Source: Microbacterium trichothecenolyticum (GTDB taxonomy: Bacteria; Actinomycetota; Actinomycetes; Actinomycetales; Microbacteriaceae). From it: a DNA stretch of 64,000 bases. The notes beneath the pieces were generated by a model, which saw nothing but the letters and a program-made list of their open reading frames with translations, made no database searches and was not told where the DNA came from. The position numbers were made by a program, and so were the translations under genes. The stretch spans positions 3,348,001 through 3,412,000 of the forward strand of contig NZ_JAUTBF010000001.1 in NCBI RefSeq assembly GCF_030818955.1, in the 5' to 3' direction. Positions 23,797 through 33,247 of the stretch are shown piece after piece (the stretch's first letter is position 1; each line of letters opens with the position of its first letter).

Positions 23797-25092
23797 GTGA
23801 CAGCAGAACCCCTCGCACCCCCGCGTACCCACCGTCGTGCGATCGGATTCCTGCTCAAACTGGGCGTGGCCAGCATCATCGTCGGCATCGCGACCGGTCT
23901 CGCGGTGCTGCTGCTGGTCTGGATCGTGCACTCGATCGAGCACCTGATCTGGGGCCACGAAGAGGGTCCGTTCCTCGACGGACTCCCGATGCCGTCGCCG
24001 TGGTGGCTGCCGATCGTCACGGTGGGGGGTGCGGGTGTCATCGCCGCCGTCGGGTGGTACCTGATCCGCCGTTTCGGCCGTAAGCTCGCCACCGTCGAGC
24101 AGGGCGTCGACGGCGCGCACATGCCCTGGTGGGAGACGCTCGTCGACACGGTGCTGCAGGTGACCTCGGTCGCCCTCGGCGCCTCGATCGGCAAAGAGGT
24201 CGCGCCGCGCGAGCTCTCCGCGATGGCGGGCTCGAAGATCGTGCGCTGGTTCGGCCTCAACGCCCGGTGGTGCCGCATCCTCATCGCCTCCGCCGCCGGC
24301 GCGGGTCTCGCCGCGGTCTACAACGTGCCGCTGGGCGGCGCGCTGTTCGCGATCGAGATCCTGCTCGCCCAGTTCAGCGTGGGTGCTGCGGTCGTCGCCC
24401 TGTCGGTCAGCGCGATCGCCACCTTCGTCGCGCGTCCGCTGGTGGGGGAGGAGTCGCTGTACCAGGTGGCATCCCTCGAGGTGAACGCCTCGCTCGTGGT
24501 CGCCGCCCTGCTGATCGGTCCGCTCATGGGCTGGGGGGCGACGAGCTTCGCGACCGTGACGAAGGCGCTCGGCCGGTTCCGCCCGACGGGCTGGAAGCTG
24601 CTCGTCGTTCTGCCCCTGACCTTCACCGCGGTCGGTGTGCTGGGGGCGTTCTTCCCGCTCATCCTCGGCAACGGCCGTGCTCTGGCCACCGCGGGCTTCG
24701 ACCTCTCGCAGCCGGCGCTACTGCTGCTCCTGCTCGCGCTGCTGAAGTACGTCGCCACCACCGTCTCGCTCGGGTCGGGTGCCATCGGCGGCACCCTGCA
24801 GCCCTCGGTCGCGATCGGCGCGGCGCTCGGCGCCGCCGCCGCGGCGGGATGGGCGTTCATCTGGCCGGGCGCCGATGCCACAGCCCTCGCCATCGTCGCG
24901 GCGGCGGCGTTCCTGGCATCCAACATGCGCGCCCCGTTCACGGCGATCGCCCTGGTGATCGAGTTCACCGACACCGGGTTCACGCTGCTGCTGCCGATCT
25001 TCCTGGCCGTGGCCGGGTCGCTCGCGGCCTCGCGGCTGTCGTCGCGCGCGGGCCTGCGGAAGTTCGCGCCGATCGACCCGGGCCGGGAGTAG
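23797..25092 (+). CDS. ClC family chloride channel/transporter
   Basis: 431 aa, about ten membrane helices. Anion-selectivity motifs are visible in modified form: GASIGKEVAPRE near 127 (GxxxGxEgP class), AAVYNVPLGGALFAIEI near 170-187, and SGAIGGTLQPSVAIGAALG near 328 (GxFxP class). ClC proteins move chloride or fluoride by channel or H+ antiport mechanism; no C-terminal CBS domains are present. Starts at GTG 23797, 89 bp from the divergent aminotransferase. Confidence 0.87.
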   Translation: MTAEPLAPPRTHRRAIGFLLKLGVASIIVGIATGLAVLLLVWIVHSIEHLIWGHEEGPFLDGLPMPSPWWLPIVTVGGAGVIAAVGWYLIRRFGRKLATVEQGVDGAHMPWWETLVDTVLQVTSVALGASIGKEVAPRELSAMAGSKIVRWFGLNARWCRILIASAAGAGLAAVYNVPLGGALFAIEILLAQFSVGAAVVALSVSAIATFVARPLVGEESLYQVASLEVNASLVVAALLIGPLMGWGATSFATVTKALGRFRPTGWKLLVVLPLTFTAVGVLGAFFPLILGNGRALATAGFDLSQPALLLLLLALLKYVATTVSLGSGAIGGTLQPSVAIGAALGAAAAAGWAFIWPGADATALAIVAAAAFLASNMRAPFTAIALVIEFTDTGFTLLLPIFLAVAGSLAASRLSSRAGLRKFAPIDPGRE

Positions 25093-25109
25093 GCCGCCGA
25101 GTCGCGTGA

Positions 25110-25142
25110 CGAGGGGCCGGGGCTCGTGGCCCCGACCCCTCG
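25110..25142. terminator. Bidirectional terminator-like hairpin between ClC and aceB
   Basis: CGAGGGGCCGGGGC, loop tcgtg, GCCCCGACCCCTCG: a 14-bp stem with one mismatch in the 59-bp gap between convergent genes. No T tract on either strand. Confidence 0.6.
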
Positions 25143-25151
25143 GCATCCGGC

Positions 25152-26819
25152 TCAGTCCAGGTATTTCGCGTACGCCGGAAGCGTCAGGAACGCCGGGAAC
25201 TCCGGGCGCAGCGCCACCTCGCGGAACACCTCGGCGGCGTCGTCGAAGCGGTCGCCGTCGGACCGCGGTGCCTCGGCGAGCACGCCCTTCACGAGTCCCT
25301 CGACGAAGGCGCGGGTGATGGCATCCCCCTCCGCCGTGACGCGGTCCTGGTGGATCCACTGCCAGATCTGCGAGCGCGAGATCTCGGCGGTCGCGGCATC
25401 TTCCATGAGGTCGTCGATCGCCACGGCGCCGAGGCCCCGCAGCCACGCCTCGAGGTAGCGGATCGCCACAGACACGTTGCCGCGCACGCCGGCCCTGGTG
25501 ATGGGCAGGCCGATCCGCAGATCGAGCAGGTCGGCGGGGTCGATCGACACCTCGTCGCGCGTGCGCCCGAGCTGGTTCGGCTCGTCGCCCAGCACCGCGT
25601 CGAACTCCGCGCGCGCCACCGGGATGAGATCGGGGTGGGCAACCCAGGTGCCGTCGAAGCCGTCTCCGGCCTCGCGCCGCTTGTCGGCGGCGACCTTCTC
25701 GAACGCCGCTGCGGTCACCTCGGGCTTGCGGCGGTTGGGGATGAACGCGCTCATGCCGCCGATCGCGTACGCGCCCCGCTTGTGGCAGGTCTGCACGAGC
25801 AGCTCGGTGTAGGCCCGCATGAACGGCACCGTCATCGTGACCTCGCTGCGGTCCGGCAGCACGAATCGCGCCCCGCGACCGCGGTAGGTCTTGATGATCG
25901 AGAAGATGTAGTCCCAGCGGCCGGCGTTCAGGCCCGCGCAGTGGTCGCGCAGGGCGAAGAGGATCTCCTCCATCTCGAACGCCGCGGGCAGCGTCTCGAT
26001 GAGCACCGTCGCGCGGATCGTGCCGTGCGCGAGGCCCAGCCGCTCCTCGGTGAACGAGAAGACGTCATCCCACAGGCGCGCCTCCTCGGCCGACTCGATC
26101 TTCGCCAGGTAGAAGTACGGCCCCCGGCCCGCCGCGATCAGCGCGTGCGCGTTGTGGAACACGTACAGCCCGTAATCGACGAGGGATCCGGATGCCGGCA
26201 GCTCACGGCCGGAGCGATCGACGAACGTCACGTGCTTCTCGGGCAGGTGCCAGCCGCGCGGGCGCATCACGATCGTCGGCGTCCGCTCGGCGGTGACCTC
26301 GTAGCGCTTGCCCTCGGCGTTCGTGAACGACAGCTGCCCGCGGATCGCGTCGAACAGCGAGAGCTGCCCGCCGATGACGTTCCGCCAGGTCGGGCTCGTG
26401 GCATCCTCCTGATCGGCCAGCCACACCCGCGCACCGGAGTTCAGTGCGTTGATGGTCATCTTCGGGTCGGTGGGGCCGGTGATCTCGACGCGGCGGTCCT
26501 CCAGGCCCGGGCCAGCGCCGGCCACGCGCCACGACGGGTCGTCGCGGATGTGCGCGGTGTCGGCGCGGAAGTGCGGGTCGTCGCCCGTGCCGATCTCGAA
26601 GCGCCGGCGCTCGCGTGCGGCGAGCCGGTCGTGCCGGCGCCGGGCGAAGCGGTCGTGCAGCTCCGTGAGGAACGCGATCGCCGCGGGCGTGAGGATCTCG
26701 GCATCCCGGCCTTCGAGGGGGCGTTCGAGGCGCAGGTGGGGGACGGATGCCGCGGCCTGCGGCGTCGCGCCGGCCGGTGTCGTGGTGGTCGGGGGCGGGG
26801 GAGAGGTGATGAGGGTCAT
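25152..26819 (-). CDS. aceB: Malate synthase A
   Basis: 555 aa from ATG 26819, the usual length for malate synthase A. Signature elements: DPKMTINALNSGARVWLADQEDATSPTW near 115-142, RPRGWHLPEKHV near 190, ATVLIETLPAAFEMEEIL near 268 and RWDYIFSIIK near 302. It condenses glyoxylate with acetyl-CoA to malate in the glyoxylate shunt. The upstream frame is open beyond 26819, but that stretch is intergenic inverted repeat. It follows aceA on the same strand after 148 bp that contain a large hairpin and a G-rich run, so it may have its own promoter. Confidence 0.93.
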   Translation of the reverse strand: MTLITSPPPPTTTTPAGATPQAAASVPHLRLERPLEGRDAEILTPAAIAFLTELHDRFARRRHDRLAARERRRFEIGTGDDPHFRADTAHIRDDPSWRVAGAGPGLEDRRVEITGPTDPKMTINALNSGARVWLADQEDATSPTWRNVIGGQLSLFDAIRGQLSFTNAEGKRYEVTAERTPTIVMRPRGWHLPEKHVTFVDRSGRELPASGSLVDYGLYVFHNAHALIAAGRGPYFYLAKIESAEEARLWDDVFSFTEERLGLAHGTIRATVLIETLPAAFEMEEILFALRDHCAGLNAGRWDYIFSIIKTYRGRGARFVLPDRSEVTMTVPFMRAYTELLVQTCHKRGAYAIGGMSAFIPNRRKPEVTAAAFEKVAADKRREAGDGFDGTWVAHPDLIPVARAEFDAVLGDEPNQLGRTRDEVSIDPADLLDLRIGLPITRAGVRGNVSVAIRYLEAWLRGLGAVAIDDLMEDAATAEISRSQIWQWIHQDRVTAEGDAITRAFVEGLVKGVLAEAPRSDGDRFDDAAEVFREVALRPEFPAFLTLPAYAKYLD

Positions 26820-26860
26820 GGCCGTGACTTTCCGTATTTTCGGCGCCCCCCGTCCTGCAT

Positions 26861-26922
26861 GTTGAGTGTCCAGAACACGCCGTACGACACGAGGCCGAAA
26901 CGGCGTGTCCTGGACACTCAAC
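26861..26922. repeat. 23-bp-arm inverted repeat between aceA and aceB
   Basis: Arms at 26861-26883 and 26900-26922 pair over 23 bp with one mismatch, loop of 16 bp. The arms begin GTTGAGTGTCCAG. It would form a very stable RNA hairpin on either strand; placed between the two shunt genes it could be a terminator or attenuator that sets the aceA/aceB ratio. Confidence 0.75.
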
Positions 26923-26967
26923 GGAAGGGGGGCGAGGGGGGGGAGGGGGGAGAGAGGGGGGAGGGGG
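26923..26967 (+). repeat. G-run tract at the aceA 3' end
   Basis: Almost pure purine stretch with seven runs of four or more G separated by single A or C, ending at the aceA stop codon. On the plus strand it could form G-quadruplex DNA; in the aceA mRNA it is a C-rich tail. Confidence 0.7.
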
Positions 26968-28266
26968 TTAGTGGAACTGGGCGGTCTCCGTCGAACCCGC
27001 GAGAGCCAGGGTGGCGCTGTCGGGGTTGAGCGCGGTCGAGACGACGTCGAAGTAGCCGGTGCCCGCCTCGCGCTGGTGGCGCGTGGCGGTGTAGCCGTTG
27101 GCTTCGGCGGCGAACTCGGCCTCCTGCAGCTCGACGTACGCGCTCATGGCGCGTTCGGCGTAGCCGCGGGCGAGGTCGAACATCGAGTGGTTGACGGCGT
27201 GGAAGCCGGCCAGGGTGATGAACTGGAACGCGTAGCCCATCGCCGCCAGCTCCGCCTGGAACGTCGCGATCTGGGCGTCGTCGAGGTGGCGCTTCCAGTT
27301 GAAGCTGGGCGAGCAGTTGTACGCGAGCTTCTTGCCCGGGAAACGGGCGTGGATCGCCTCGGCGAAACGGCGCGCGAGCTCGATGTCGGGCTCGCCCGTC
27401 TCGACCCACAGCAGGTCGGCGTAGGGCGCGAAGGCCAGGCCGCGGGCGATGACGGCAGGAAGGCCCGGACGCACCCGGTAGAACCCCTCCGTCGTGCGCT
27501 CGCCGGTGAGGAACTCCCGGTCGCGCTCGTCGACGTCGCTGGTCAGCAGGTCGGCGGCCAGGGCGTCGGTGCGCGCGATGATCACCGTCGGCACCCCGGC
27601 GACGTCGGCCGCCAGGCGCGAGGCGTTGAGCGTGCGGATGTGCTGCTGGATCGGCACGAGCACCTTGCCGCCGAGGTGGCCGCACTTCTTCTCGCTCGCG
27701 AGCTGGTCCTCCCAGTGGATGCCGGCGGCCCCCGCCTGGATGAGCGACTGCGCGAGCTCGTAGGCGTTGAGCGGACCGCCGAAGCCGGCCTCGGCGTCGG
27801 CGACGATCGGCGCGAGCCAGTCCTGAGTCACTTCTCCCTCGGCTCGTTCGATCTGGTCCTGGCGCAGCAGGGCGTTGTTGATGCGGCGGACGACGGCGGG
27901 CACCGAGTTGGCCGGGTACAGGCTCTGGTCGGGGTAGGTCTGTCCCGCGAGGTTGCCGTCGGCGGCGACCTGCCAGCCGCTGAGGTAGATGGCCTTGAGC
28001 CCGGCGCGCACCTGCTGCACGGCCTGGCCGCCGGTGTACGCGCCGAGCGCACGGACGTACTCCTCGGTGTGGATGAGGTTCCAGAGGTTCTCGGCCCCGC
28101 GGCGGGCGAGCGTCGCCTCTTCGCGGACGGTGCCCCGGAGGCGGACGACATCGTCGGCCGAGAACGTGCGCTCGATGCCGTCCCACCGGGGGTCGGCGTC
28201 CCACGAGGCACGGAGCTCGGCGGCGGTTTCGGTCTGGTCGCCGGGACGCAGCGGGTTGATCGTCAT
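26968..28266 (-). CDS. aceA: Isocitrate lyase
   Basis: 432 aa, the short bacterial form. The active-site signature KKCGHLGGK with catalytic Cys is near residue 190; GWQVAADGN near 92, [13 protein letters not shown] near 155 and YNCSPSFNW near 314 are also present. It cleaves isocitrate to succinate and glyoxylate, the entry step of the glyoxylate shunt needed on acetate, fatty acids or ethanol. Divergent from the RamB-like regulator, whose C. glutamicum relative represses aceA and aceB. Confidence 0.95.
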   Translation of the reverse strand: MTINPLRPGDQTETAAELRASWDADPRWDGIERTFSADDVVRLRGTVREEATLARRGAENLWNLIHTEEYVRALGAYTGGQAVQQVRAGLKAIYLSGWQVAADGNLAGQTYPDQSLYPANSVPAVVRRINNALLRQDQIERAEGEVTQDWLAPIVADAEAGFGGPLNAYELAQSLIQAGAAGIHWEDQLASEKKCGHLGGKVLVPIQQHIRTLNASRLAADVAGVPTVIIARTDALAADLLTSDVDERDREFLTGERTTEGFYRVRPGLPAVIARGLAFAPYADLLWVETGEPDIELARRFAEAIHARFPGKKLAYNCSPSFNWKRHLDDAQIATFQAELAAMGYAFQFITLAGFHAVNHSMFDLARGYAERAMSAYVELQEAEFAAEANGYTATRHQREAGTGYFDVVSTALNPDSATLALAGSTETAQFH

Positions 28267-28320
28267 GAGCTTCTCCTTCGGATGCCGGGGCGTCGGTGCC
28301 CCGTGACGACCACTGTGCGC

Positions 28321-28372
28321 GAAGATCGACGCCCTGAAACCGCATCCGCGTTGTGAAGATTGCCCGATCTTC
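28321..28372. promoter_or_regulatory. Candidate RamB-type operator between aceA and the regulator gene
   Basis: GAAGAT (28355-28360), six bp, ATCTTC (28367-28372) form an inverted repeat, and another GAAGATCG lies at 28321-28328, all in the 128-bp divergent gap. The words are not the published C. glutamicum RamB consensus, so this rests on symmetry and position. Confidence 0.4.
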
Positions 28373-28394
28373 TGCGGCTGTGAGACTCTGGCGT

Positions 28395-29873
28395 ATGGAC
28401 ACCGGCGTCTCGATTTCTTCGGCATCCCTTCCGCTCGACGATGAAGAGGTGGACACCCTCACCATCGGCCGACGCATCCGTCAGCTGCGCACCGCGCGCG
28501 GCCTGACCCTCGACGACCTCGCCACCGCGGTCGGCCGCGCTCCGAGTCAGATGTCGATGATCGAGAACGGTCGCCGAGAGGCCAAGCTCACCCTCCTCCA
28601 GGCGATCGCCCGCGCGCTGGAGTGCAGGCTCGACCAGATCCTGGATGCCGAGCCCCTCGACGCCCGCGCCACCCTCGAGCTGTCGGTCGAACGCGCGATG
28701 CGCGGGCAGACGTTCCAGGCCCTGGGAATCGCGCCGTTCCGGGTCGGGCGCGCGGTGCCGGATGAGGCGCTCGCCGCGATGCTCGCGCTGCAGGCCGAGA
28801 TCGAACGCCTGCGGGAGGAGCGGTCGGCAACACCCGAGGAGGCGCGACGCGCGAACGTCGCCCTACGCCGCCTGATGCGCACGCAGGACAACCACTTCCC
28901 GGAGCTCGAGCGCGTGGCATCCGAGATTCGGGAAGCGATCGCGCACCCCGGCGGCCCGCTCACGCAGCGCGGGGCGAGCGACATCGCCGCGCACCTCGGC
29001 TTCTCGCTGCACTACGTGCCCGACCTGCCGTCGTCGACGCGCAGCATCGCGGATGCCAAGAACGGTCGGCTGTACCTCTCGACGAAGGTCGCGAAGGGCG
29101 ACCCGCGCGCGGCGGTGCTGCAGGCGCTGTCGAGCCGAATCCTCGGACACGGCGAGCCGACGAGCTACGACGAGTTCCTTCGCCAGCGCGTGGAGACGAA
29201 CTACCTCACCGGGGCACTGCTCATGCCTGAGGCGCACGTCGTCACGGCCCTGCGCGAGGCGAAGGAACGGCGCACGATCAGCATCGAAGACCTCCGCGAC
29301 GCCTATTCGGTGTCGTACGAGACCGCCGCGCACCGCTTCACCAACCTCGCGACCGTGCACCTCGGCATCCCGGTGCACTTCCTGAAGGTGCACGAGTCGG
29401 GGACGATCACGAAGGCGTACGAGAACGACGACGTGAACTTCCCCACCGACCGGCTGGGCTCGATCGAGGGGCAGATGTGCTGCCGGCGGTGGACGAGCCG
29501 TGTGGTGTTCGACGAGGACGACCTGTTCAACCCGTATTACCAGTACACCGACACCGGGAACGGCACGTACTGGTGCACGGCGCGCGTGGAGCAGTCGAGC
29601 GAGGGCGCGCACTCGGTGAGCGTGGGGGTGCGCTTCGACGACACGCGGTGGTTCCGCGGGCGGGACACGCCGAACCGCGGGGTGTCGCGGCACTCGGTCG
29701 AGACGTGCTGCCGGCGTGCGCCCGCGGAGCTCGAGAACGCATGGCGCGGACAGGCGTGGCCGAACGTGCGCACGCCGCGGACACTGCTCGCGACCCTGCC
29801 GACCGGGGCGTTTCCGGGGGTGGACACGACGGAGATGTACGAGTTCCTGCAGGCGCACGCGCCGGGGGAGTGA
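28395..29873 (+). CDS. RamB-like short-chain acyl-CoA-responsive regulator (XRE, ScfR family)
   Basis: 492 aa from ATG 28395. An N-terminal XRE helix-turn-helix ([39 protein letters not shown]) near 23-60 is followed by an ImmA/IrrE-like middle and a Cys-rich C-terminal region ([23 protein letters not shown]) as in RamB, the repressor of acetate-metabolism genes in C. glutamicum. Position beside aceA supports that role. Start chosen because it places the helix-turn-helix at the usual distance; an upstream start would overlap the aceA promoter. Confidence 0.88.
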   Translation: MDTGVSISSASLPLDDEEVDTLTIGRRIRQLRTARGLTLDDLATAVGRAPSQMSMIENGRREAKLTLLQAIARALECRLDQILDAEPLDARATLELSVERAMRGQTFQALGIAPFRVGRAVPDEALAAMLALQAEIERLREERSATPEEARRANVALRRLMRTQDNHFPELERVASEIREAIAHPGGPLTQRGASDIAAHLGFSLHYVPDLPSSTRSIADAKNGRLYLSTKVAKGDPRAAVLQALSSRILGHGEPTSYDEFLRQRVETNYLTGALLMPEAHVVTALREAKERRTISIEDLRDAYSVSYETAAHRFTNLATVHLGIPVHFLKVHESGTITKAYENDDVNFPTDRLGSIEGQMCCRRWTSRVVFDEDDLFNPYYQYTDTGNGTYWCTARVEQSSEGAHSVSVGVRFDDTRWFRGRDTPNRGVSRHSVETCCRRAPAELENAWRGQAWPNVRTPRTLLATLPTGAFPGVDTTEMYEFLQAHAPGE

Positions 29874-29882
29874 CGCCGCCCG

Positions 29883-30860
29883 TCAGTCCCACCCCACGCT
29901 GCTCACCCGGTATTCGGACGGGAGAGTCCCATACTGCTTGCGAAACGCCCGGTTCAGGTGCGACAGATCGCTGAAGCCCCATCGCTTGGCGAGGTCGCCG
30001 AGAGTGCCGGGGATGCCGGCGCGCAGGTCTGACGCGCACGCCTCCAGGCGCTTGAGCATGACCATGCGCGCGTAGCTCTGCTCTCCCTCCTCATAGAGAG
30101 CGTGAAGTTTGCGGAGGGAGATCGCGAATCTCTGGGCCGTCGCGGCGGCGGACAGGTCGCCGTCGCGCAGATTCCGCTGGACGTGCCGCTCGATCTCCGC
30201 GCGGAGTGCGCCATCGACCTGCGCGCGATCCCACGATGCGGTGCGGCGCGCGACGTTGTCGAGAGCCGCGACGACGACCGCGTGGACGGCGGTCTCGGCC
30301 GCGAGCGATGCCGTCGGGTCGAGACGCTCGGCGTTGCGCCACACACCGAGCATGGTGGACAGCGCGACCGCGGACGCTCCCGTGCGCTCCCCCGTCTGCA
30401 GCGTCGCCGTCACGCTCCCGGGATCGTGCAGTTGGCCGAGCACACGAGTGCGGGGCAGGCGATAGGACAACACGCGCCACCGCCGATGTCCGGGATCTTC
30501 GATGTAGTGCTGGCGGTACTCCCGCGTGGTGTCGACCACCGAGAATCCGCCCGCCGGGATCGCCGCCCGACGACCGTCCTGCTCCACGACGCAGCGTCCC
30601 TCGAGCACGACGTTGACGAAGAGGAAGTGCTCGTCCGTGCGACCGATCTCGGAGCGTCCGTGCGTGATGACCTGGGTGCGCGAGGCGATCTCCGCCCCGT
30701 TCGACTCGGCGAGCCGGGCCGAGCGGACCCAACCCGACGGTTCATCGCCGCGACGGCCATCCAGTTCTGCGGAGAGCGGTGTGAACGCCTGGCACAGCAC
30801 TTCGCGCCAGAAGGGGAATCGTTCCTTGGCCGGAAGGGCGTCCAGGCTCCAGTACGCCAT
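29883..30860 (-). CDS. AraC family transcriptional regulator
   Basis: 325 aa from ATG 30860, preceded by AGGAGGACAC. N-terminal ligand region of the AraC-binding-like type (EIGRTDEHFLFVNVVLEGRCVVEQDGRRA ... GGFSVVDTTREYRQHY), C-terminal double helix-turn-helix (GDLSAAATAQRFAISLRKLHALYE and IPGTLGDLAKRWGFSDLSHLNRAFRKQYGTLPSEYR). Divergent from the flavin reductase and monooxygenase genes across 226 bp, so it probably activates them. Convergent with the RamB-like gene, 9 bp apart. Confidence 0.9.
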   Translation of the reverse strand: MAYWSLDALPAKERFPFWREVLCQAFTPLSAELDGRRGDEPSGWVRSARLAESNGAEIASRTQVITHGRSEIGRTDEHFLFVNVVLEGRCVVEQDGRRAAIPAGGFSVVDTTREYRQHYIEDPGHRRWRVLSYRLPRTRVLGQLHDPGSVTATLQTGERTGASAVALSTMLGVWRNAERLDPTASLAAETAVHAVVVAALDNVARRTASWDRAQVDGALRAEIERHVQRNLRDGDLSAAATAQRFAISLRKLHALYEEGEQSYARMVMLKRLEACASDLRAGIPGTLGDLAKRWGFSDLSHLNRAFRKQYGTLPSEYRVSSVGWD

Positions 30861-31086
30861 GTGTCCTCCTACGAACGTGGTCGGGGCCTCCAGATTCGCG
30901 CGCTCTTCCTCCCGGGGAATTACCCGTCGATTTCTCTCACGTAACGAAGCACGCACGCGTGTGGCGGGCGTCTGGGATGAGCGTGCACGAGCGGCAGAAC
31001 CAATGCGCACCATCGGCTTTCCGCGTCGGTTCGGGGTGGGTGTGCGACGTAGCTTCCCCTCATCCATCGAGCCCAGGGAGCGAAAC

Positions 31087-31626
31087 ATGAACCCCTCACC
31101 CCCGCCGATCACGCAGGATTCGGCGCCCGTGCCCGTCGTCGATGCGGTCGACTTCCGCGACGGCATGCGAAAACTCGCGTCGGGGATAGCCCTCGTCACC
31201 ACCAGCGGCGACACGGGCCCGGCCGGTCTGGCCGTCACGGCGGTGAGCTCGGTCAGCTTCGAGCCTCCCTCGCTGCTGATCTGCGTCAACCGGACTGCCT
31301 CTGCCCACGACGCGATCCTGGCGACGGGCGGCTTCGTCGTCAACGTCCTCGCGGGTGAGCACATCGGCATCCTGGAGTCGTTCTCGCAGAGCGCCCGCCG
31401 TCACGAGCGATTCGCCCACCCCGACTGGACGACCGCCGACTCCGGGATGCCCGTGCTGCGTTCGGCGCTCGCGGCGTTCGAATGCCGGATCACCGAGCGC
31501 GTCGGATACGGCACTCACTCGATCATCATCGGCGACGTCGTGGCCGCGCGCTCCGACGACGGCACCGCCGACCCCCTCATCTACCTCGACCGCCACACCC
31601 GATCCCTCGCCGAACACTCGGCCTGA
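31087..31626 (+). CDS. Flavin reductase family protein
   Basis: 179 aa from ATG 31087 after an AGGGAGCG ribosome site. FMN-reductase fold signatures: FRDGMRKLASGIALVTTSGD near 20-40, GLAVTAVSSVSFEPPSLLICVN near 45-66 and a terminal GDVVAARSDDGTADPLIYLDR. Such proteins supply FMNH2 or FADH2 to a two-component monooxygenase. The next gene, 21 bp on, encodes exactly such a partner, so the pair is one enzyme system. Confidence 0.9.
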   Translation: MNPSPPPITQDSAPVPVVDAVDFRDGMRKLASGIALVTTSGDTGPAGLAVTAVSSVSFEPPSLLICVNRTASAHDAILATGGFVVNVLAGEHIGILESFSQSARRHERFAHPDWTTADSGMPVLRSALAAFECRITERVGYGTHSIIIGDVVAARSDDGTADPLIYLDRHTRSLAEHSA

Positions 31627-31647
31627 CAGCACCACGAAGGAAACCTC

Positions 31648-33057
31648 ATGAGCCGTCCTCGACTGATCCTCAACGCCTTCACGATGAACGTCGTCTCGCA
31701 CGTCTACCACGGTCTGTGGCGTCATCCGGAGAACACCCAACTGCACCTCAACGACCTCGAGACATGGATAGAGCTGGCCCGCATCGCGGAGGAGGGGAAG
31801 TTCGACGCGCTGTTCTTCGCAGATGTCGTCGGCATCGACCCCGCTTACAACGGCAGCTGGGACACCTATATCCGGGAGGGGTTGCAGATTCCCTGCAACG
31901 ATCCCGCCGCCCTGTGCGCCGCGCTCATCTCGGTCACCGAGAACCTGGGGTTGACCTTCACCAGCTCCATCCTCAGCGAGCACCCCTTCAGCTTCGCGCG
32001 CAAGGTGTCGACCATGGACCAGCTGAGCAAGGGGCGCATCGGCTGGAACATCGTCACGAGCGTCTCGCACAACGCCGCCCAGAACTACGGTCTCGACGAG
32101 ATCGTCGCCCACGACCGACGCTACGAGTGGGCCGAGGAGTACATGGACGTGGTCTACAAGCTGTGGGAGGGCTCGTGGGACGAAGGGGCGGTGCTCGCCG
32201 ATCGTGAAGCCGGTGTCTACGCCGACAAGGACAAGATCCACCGCATCTACCACCAGGGCGAGTCCTATCGCGTCATGGGACCGCATCTGGTCGCGCCGTC
32301 GCGGCAGCGCACGCCCGTGCTCTATCAGGCGGGGGCGTCGGGTCGCGGGCGGGAGTTCGCGGCGAAGCACGCGGAGGGGACGTTCGTGGTGTTCCCCAGC
32401 ATCGACGGGGCGCGGCGCGGCATCGCGGAACAGCGTGCGATCGCCGTCCGCAACGGACGTCGAGCCGACGACCTCAAGTTCATCCAGGGCATGTCCTTCG
32501 TGATCGGCAGCACCGAGGAAGAGGCGCAGCGCAAGGCCGCCGAGATCGACGAGTGGGTCAGTTATGAGGGTCTCGCCGCGCACATCAGCCGGGACATGGG
32601 AATCGACCTGGCACAGTTCGACCCGGAGATGCCGATCGAGCAGACCGATGTCGTCGGGGTCCAGGGGTTCGCGCGCGTCTTCGAAGACGCCAACCCCGGC
32701 AAGAAGGCACGGGTGGCCGATGTCGCCGGCGCCCTGTCGTACAACCTGCGGATGGTGGGCACGCCCGAATCGATCGCCGACCGCCTGGAGCAATGGCAAG
32801 ACGCCGGGGTCGACGGGCTCAACATCATCGCGCAGCACCTCCCGGGTTCCTACCGCGACTTCGTCGAGCACGTCATCCCGGTCCTGCAGGAGCGCGGACT
32901 CGCGCAGCGGGAATACGCACCCGGGACCTTGCGCGAACGCCTCTTCCCCGGTTCGGGCGGTCGTCTGGCCGAGCGGCACCCCGCCGCGCAGTATCGCGGG
33001 GCGTTCCAGGCGGAGGATGTGCTGAGCGCGAGCGGGACGGGCGCCGCCTGGCGCTGA
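31648..33057 (+). CDS. FMNH2-dependent monooxygenase (NtaA/SnaA/DszA-type LLM)
   Basis: 469 aa. Luciferase-like fold with the family hallmarks: the opening LILNAFTMNVVSHVYHGLWRHP, ARIAEEGKFDALFFADV near 50, TSSILSEHPFSFARKVSTMDQLSKGRIGWNIVTS near 110-143 and PVLYQAGASGRGREFAAKHAE near 225. Family members (nitrilotriacetate, dibenzothiophene sulfone, pristinamycin, alkane sulfinate and N-heterocycle oxygenases) use reduced flavin from a partner reductase, here the preceding gene. Substrate unknown; downstream hydantoinase and DUF917 genes suggest a nitrogen or sulfur heterocycle. Confidence 0.9.
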   Translation: MSRPRLILNAFTMNVVSHVYHGLWRHPENTQLHLNDLETWIELARIAEEGKFDALFFADVVGIDPAYNGSWDTYIREGLQIPCNDPAALCAALISVTENLGLTFTSSILSEHPFSFARKVSTMDQLSKGRIGWNIVTSVSHNAAQNYGLDEIVAHDRRYEWAEEYMDVVYKLWEGSWDEGAVLADREAGVYADKDKIHRIYHQGESYRVMGPHLVAPSRQRTPVLYQAGASGRGREFAAKHAEGTFVVFPSIDGARRGIAEQRAIAVRNGRRADDLKFIQGMSFVIGSTEEEAQRKAAEIDEWVSYEGLAAHISRDMGIDLAQFDPEMPIEQTDVVGVQGFARVFEDANPGKKARVADVAGALSYNLRMVGTPESIADRLEQWQDAGVDGLNIIAQHLPGSYRDFVEHVIPVLQERGLAQREYAPGTLRERLFPGSGGRLAERHPAAQYRGAFQAEDVLSASGTGAAWR

Positions 33058-33070
33058 CCCCGCACATCGC

Positions 33071-33096
33071 GGAGGGGTGGTCCGCACCACCCCTCC
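33071..33096 (+). terminator. Terminator-like hairpin after the monooxygenase gene
   Basis: GGAGGGGTGGT, loop CCGC, ACCACCCCTCC: perfect 11-bp stem 14 bp after the stop codon, without a T tract. It probably separates the two-gene monooxygenase unit from the permease operon. Confidence 0.65.
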
Positions 33097-33132
33097 GCCG
33101 CGCGGACCGGGAATCTCGCACCGGCGAGAGTG

Positions 33133-33176
33133 GGCGAAGTGCACATTGGCGATGCACATCAGGGCGAATCGCACAT
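33133..33176 (+). promoter_or_regulatory. Three direct repeats, 15-bp period, upstream of the permease operon
   Basis: GGCGA begins at 33133, 33148 and 33163, each followed by GCACAT ending at 33146, 33159 and 33176. The exact 15-bp spacing and the position 72 bp before the permease start suggest an activator binding site, plausibly for the PucR regulator encoded at the end of the operon or for the AraC regulator. Confidence 0.65.
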
Positions 33177-33247
33177 GTCGTCCGACGGATGCCGGGAATA
33201 ACGTGTGCAGCACCCGCACCGTCCCTCTTCCGCAAAAGGACACTTCC

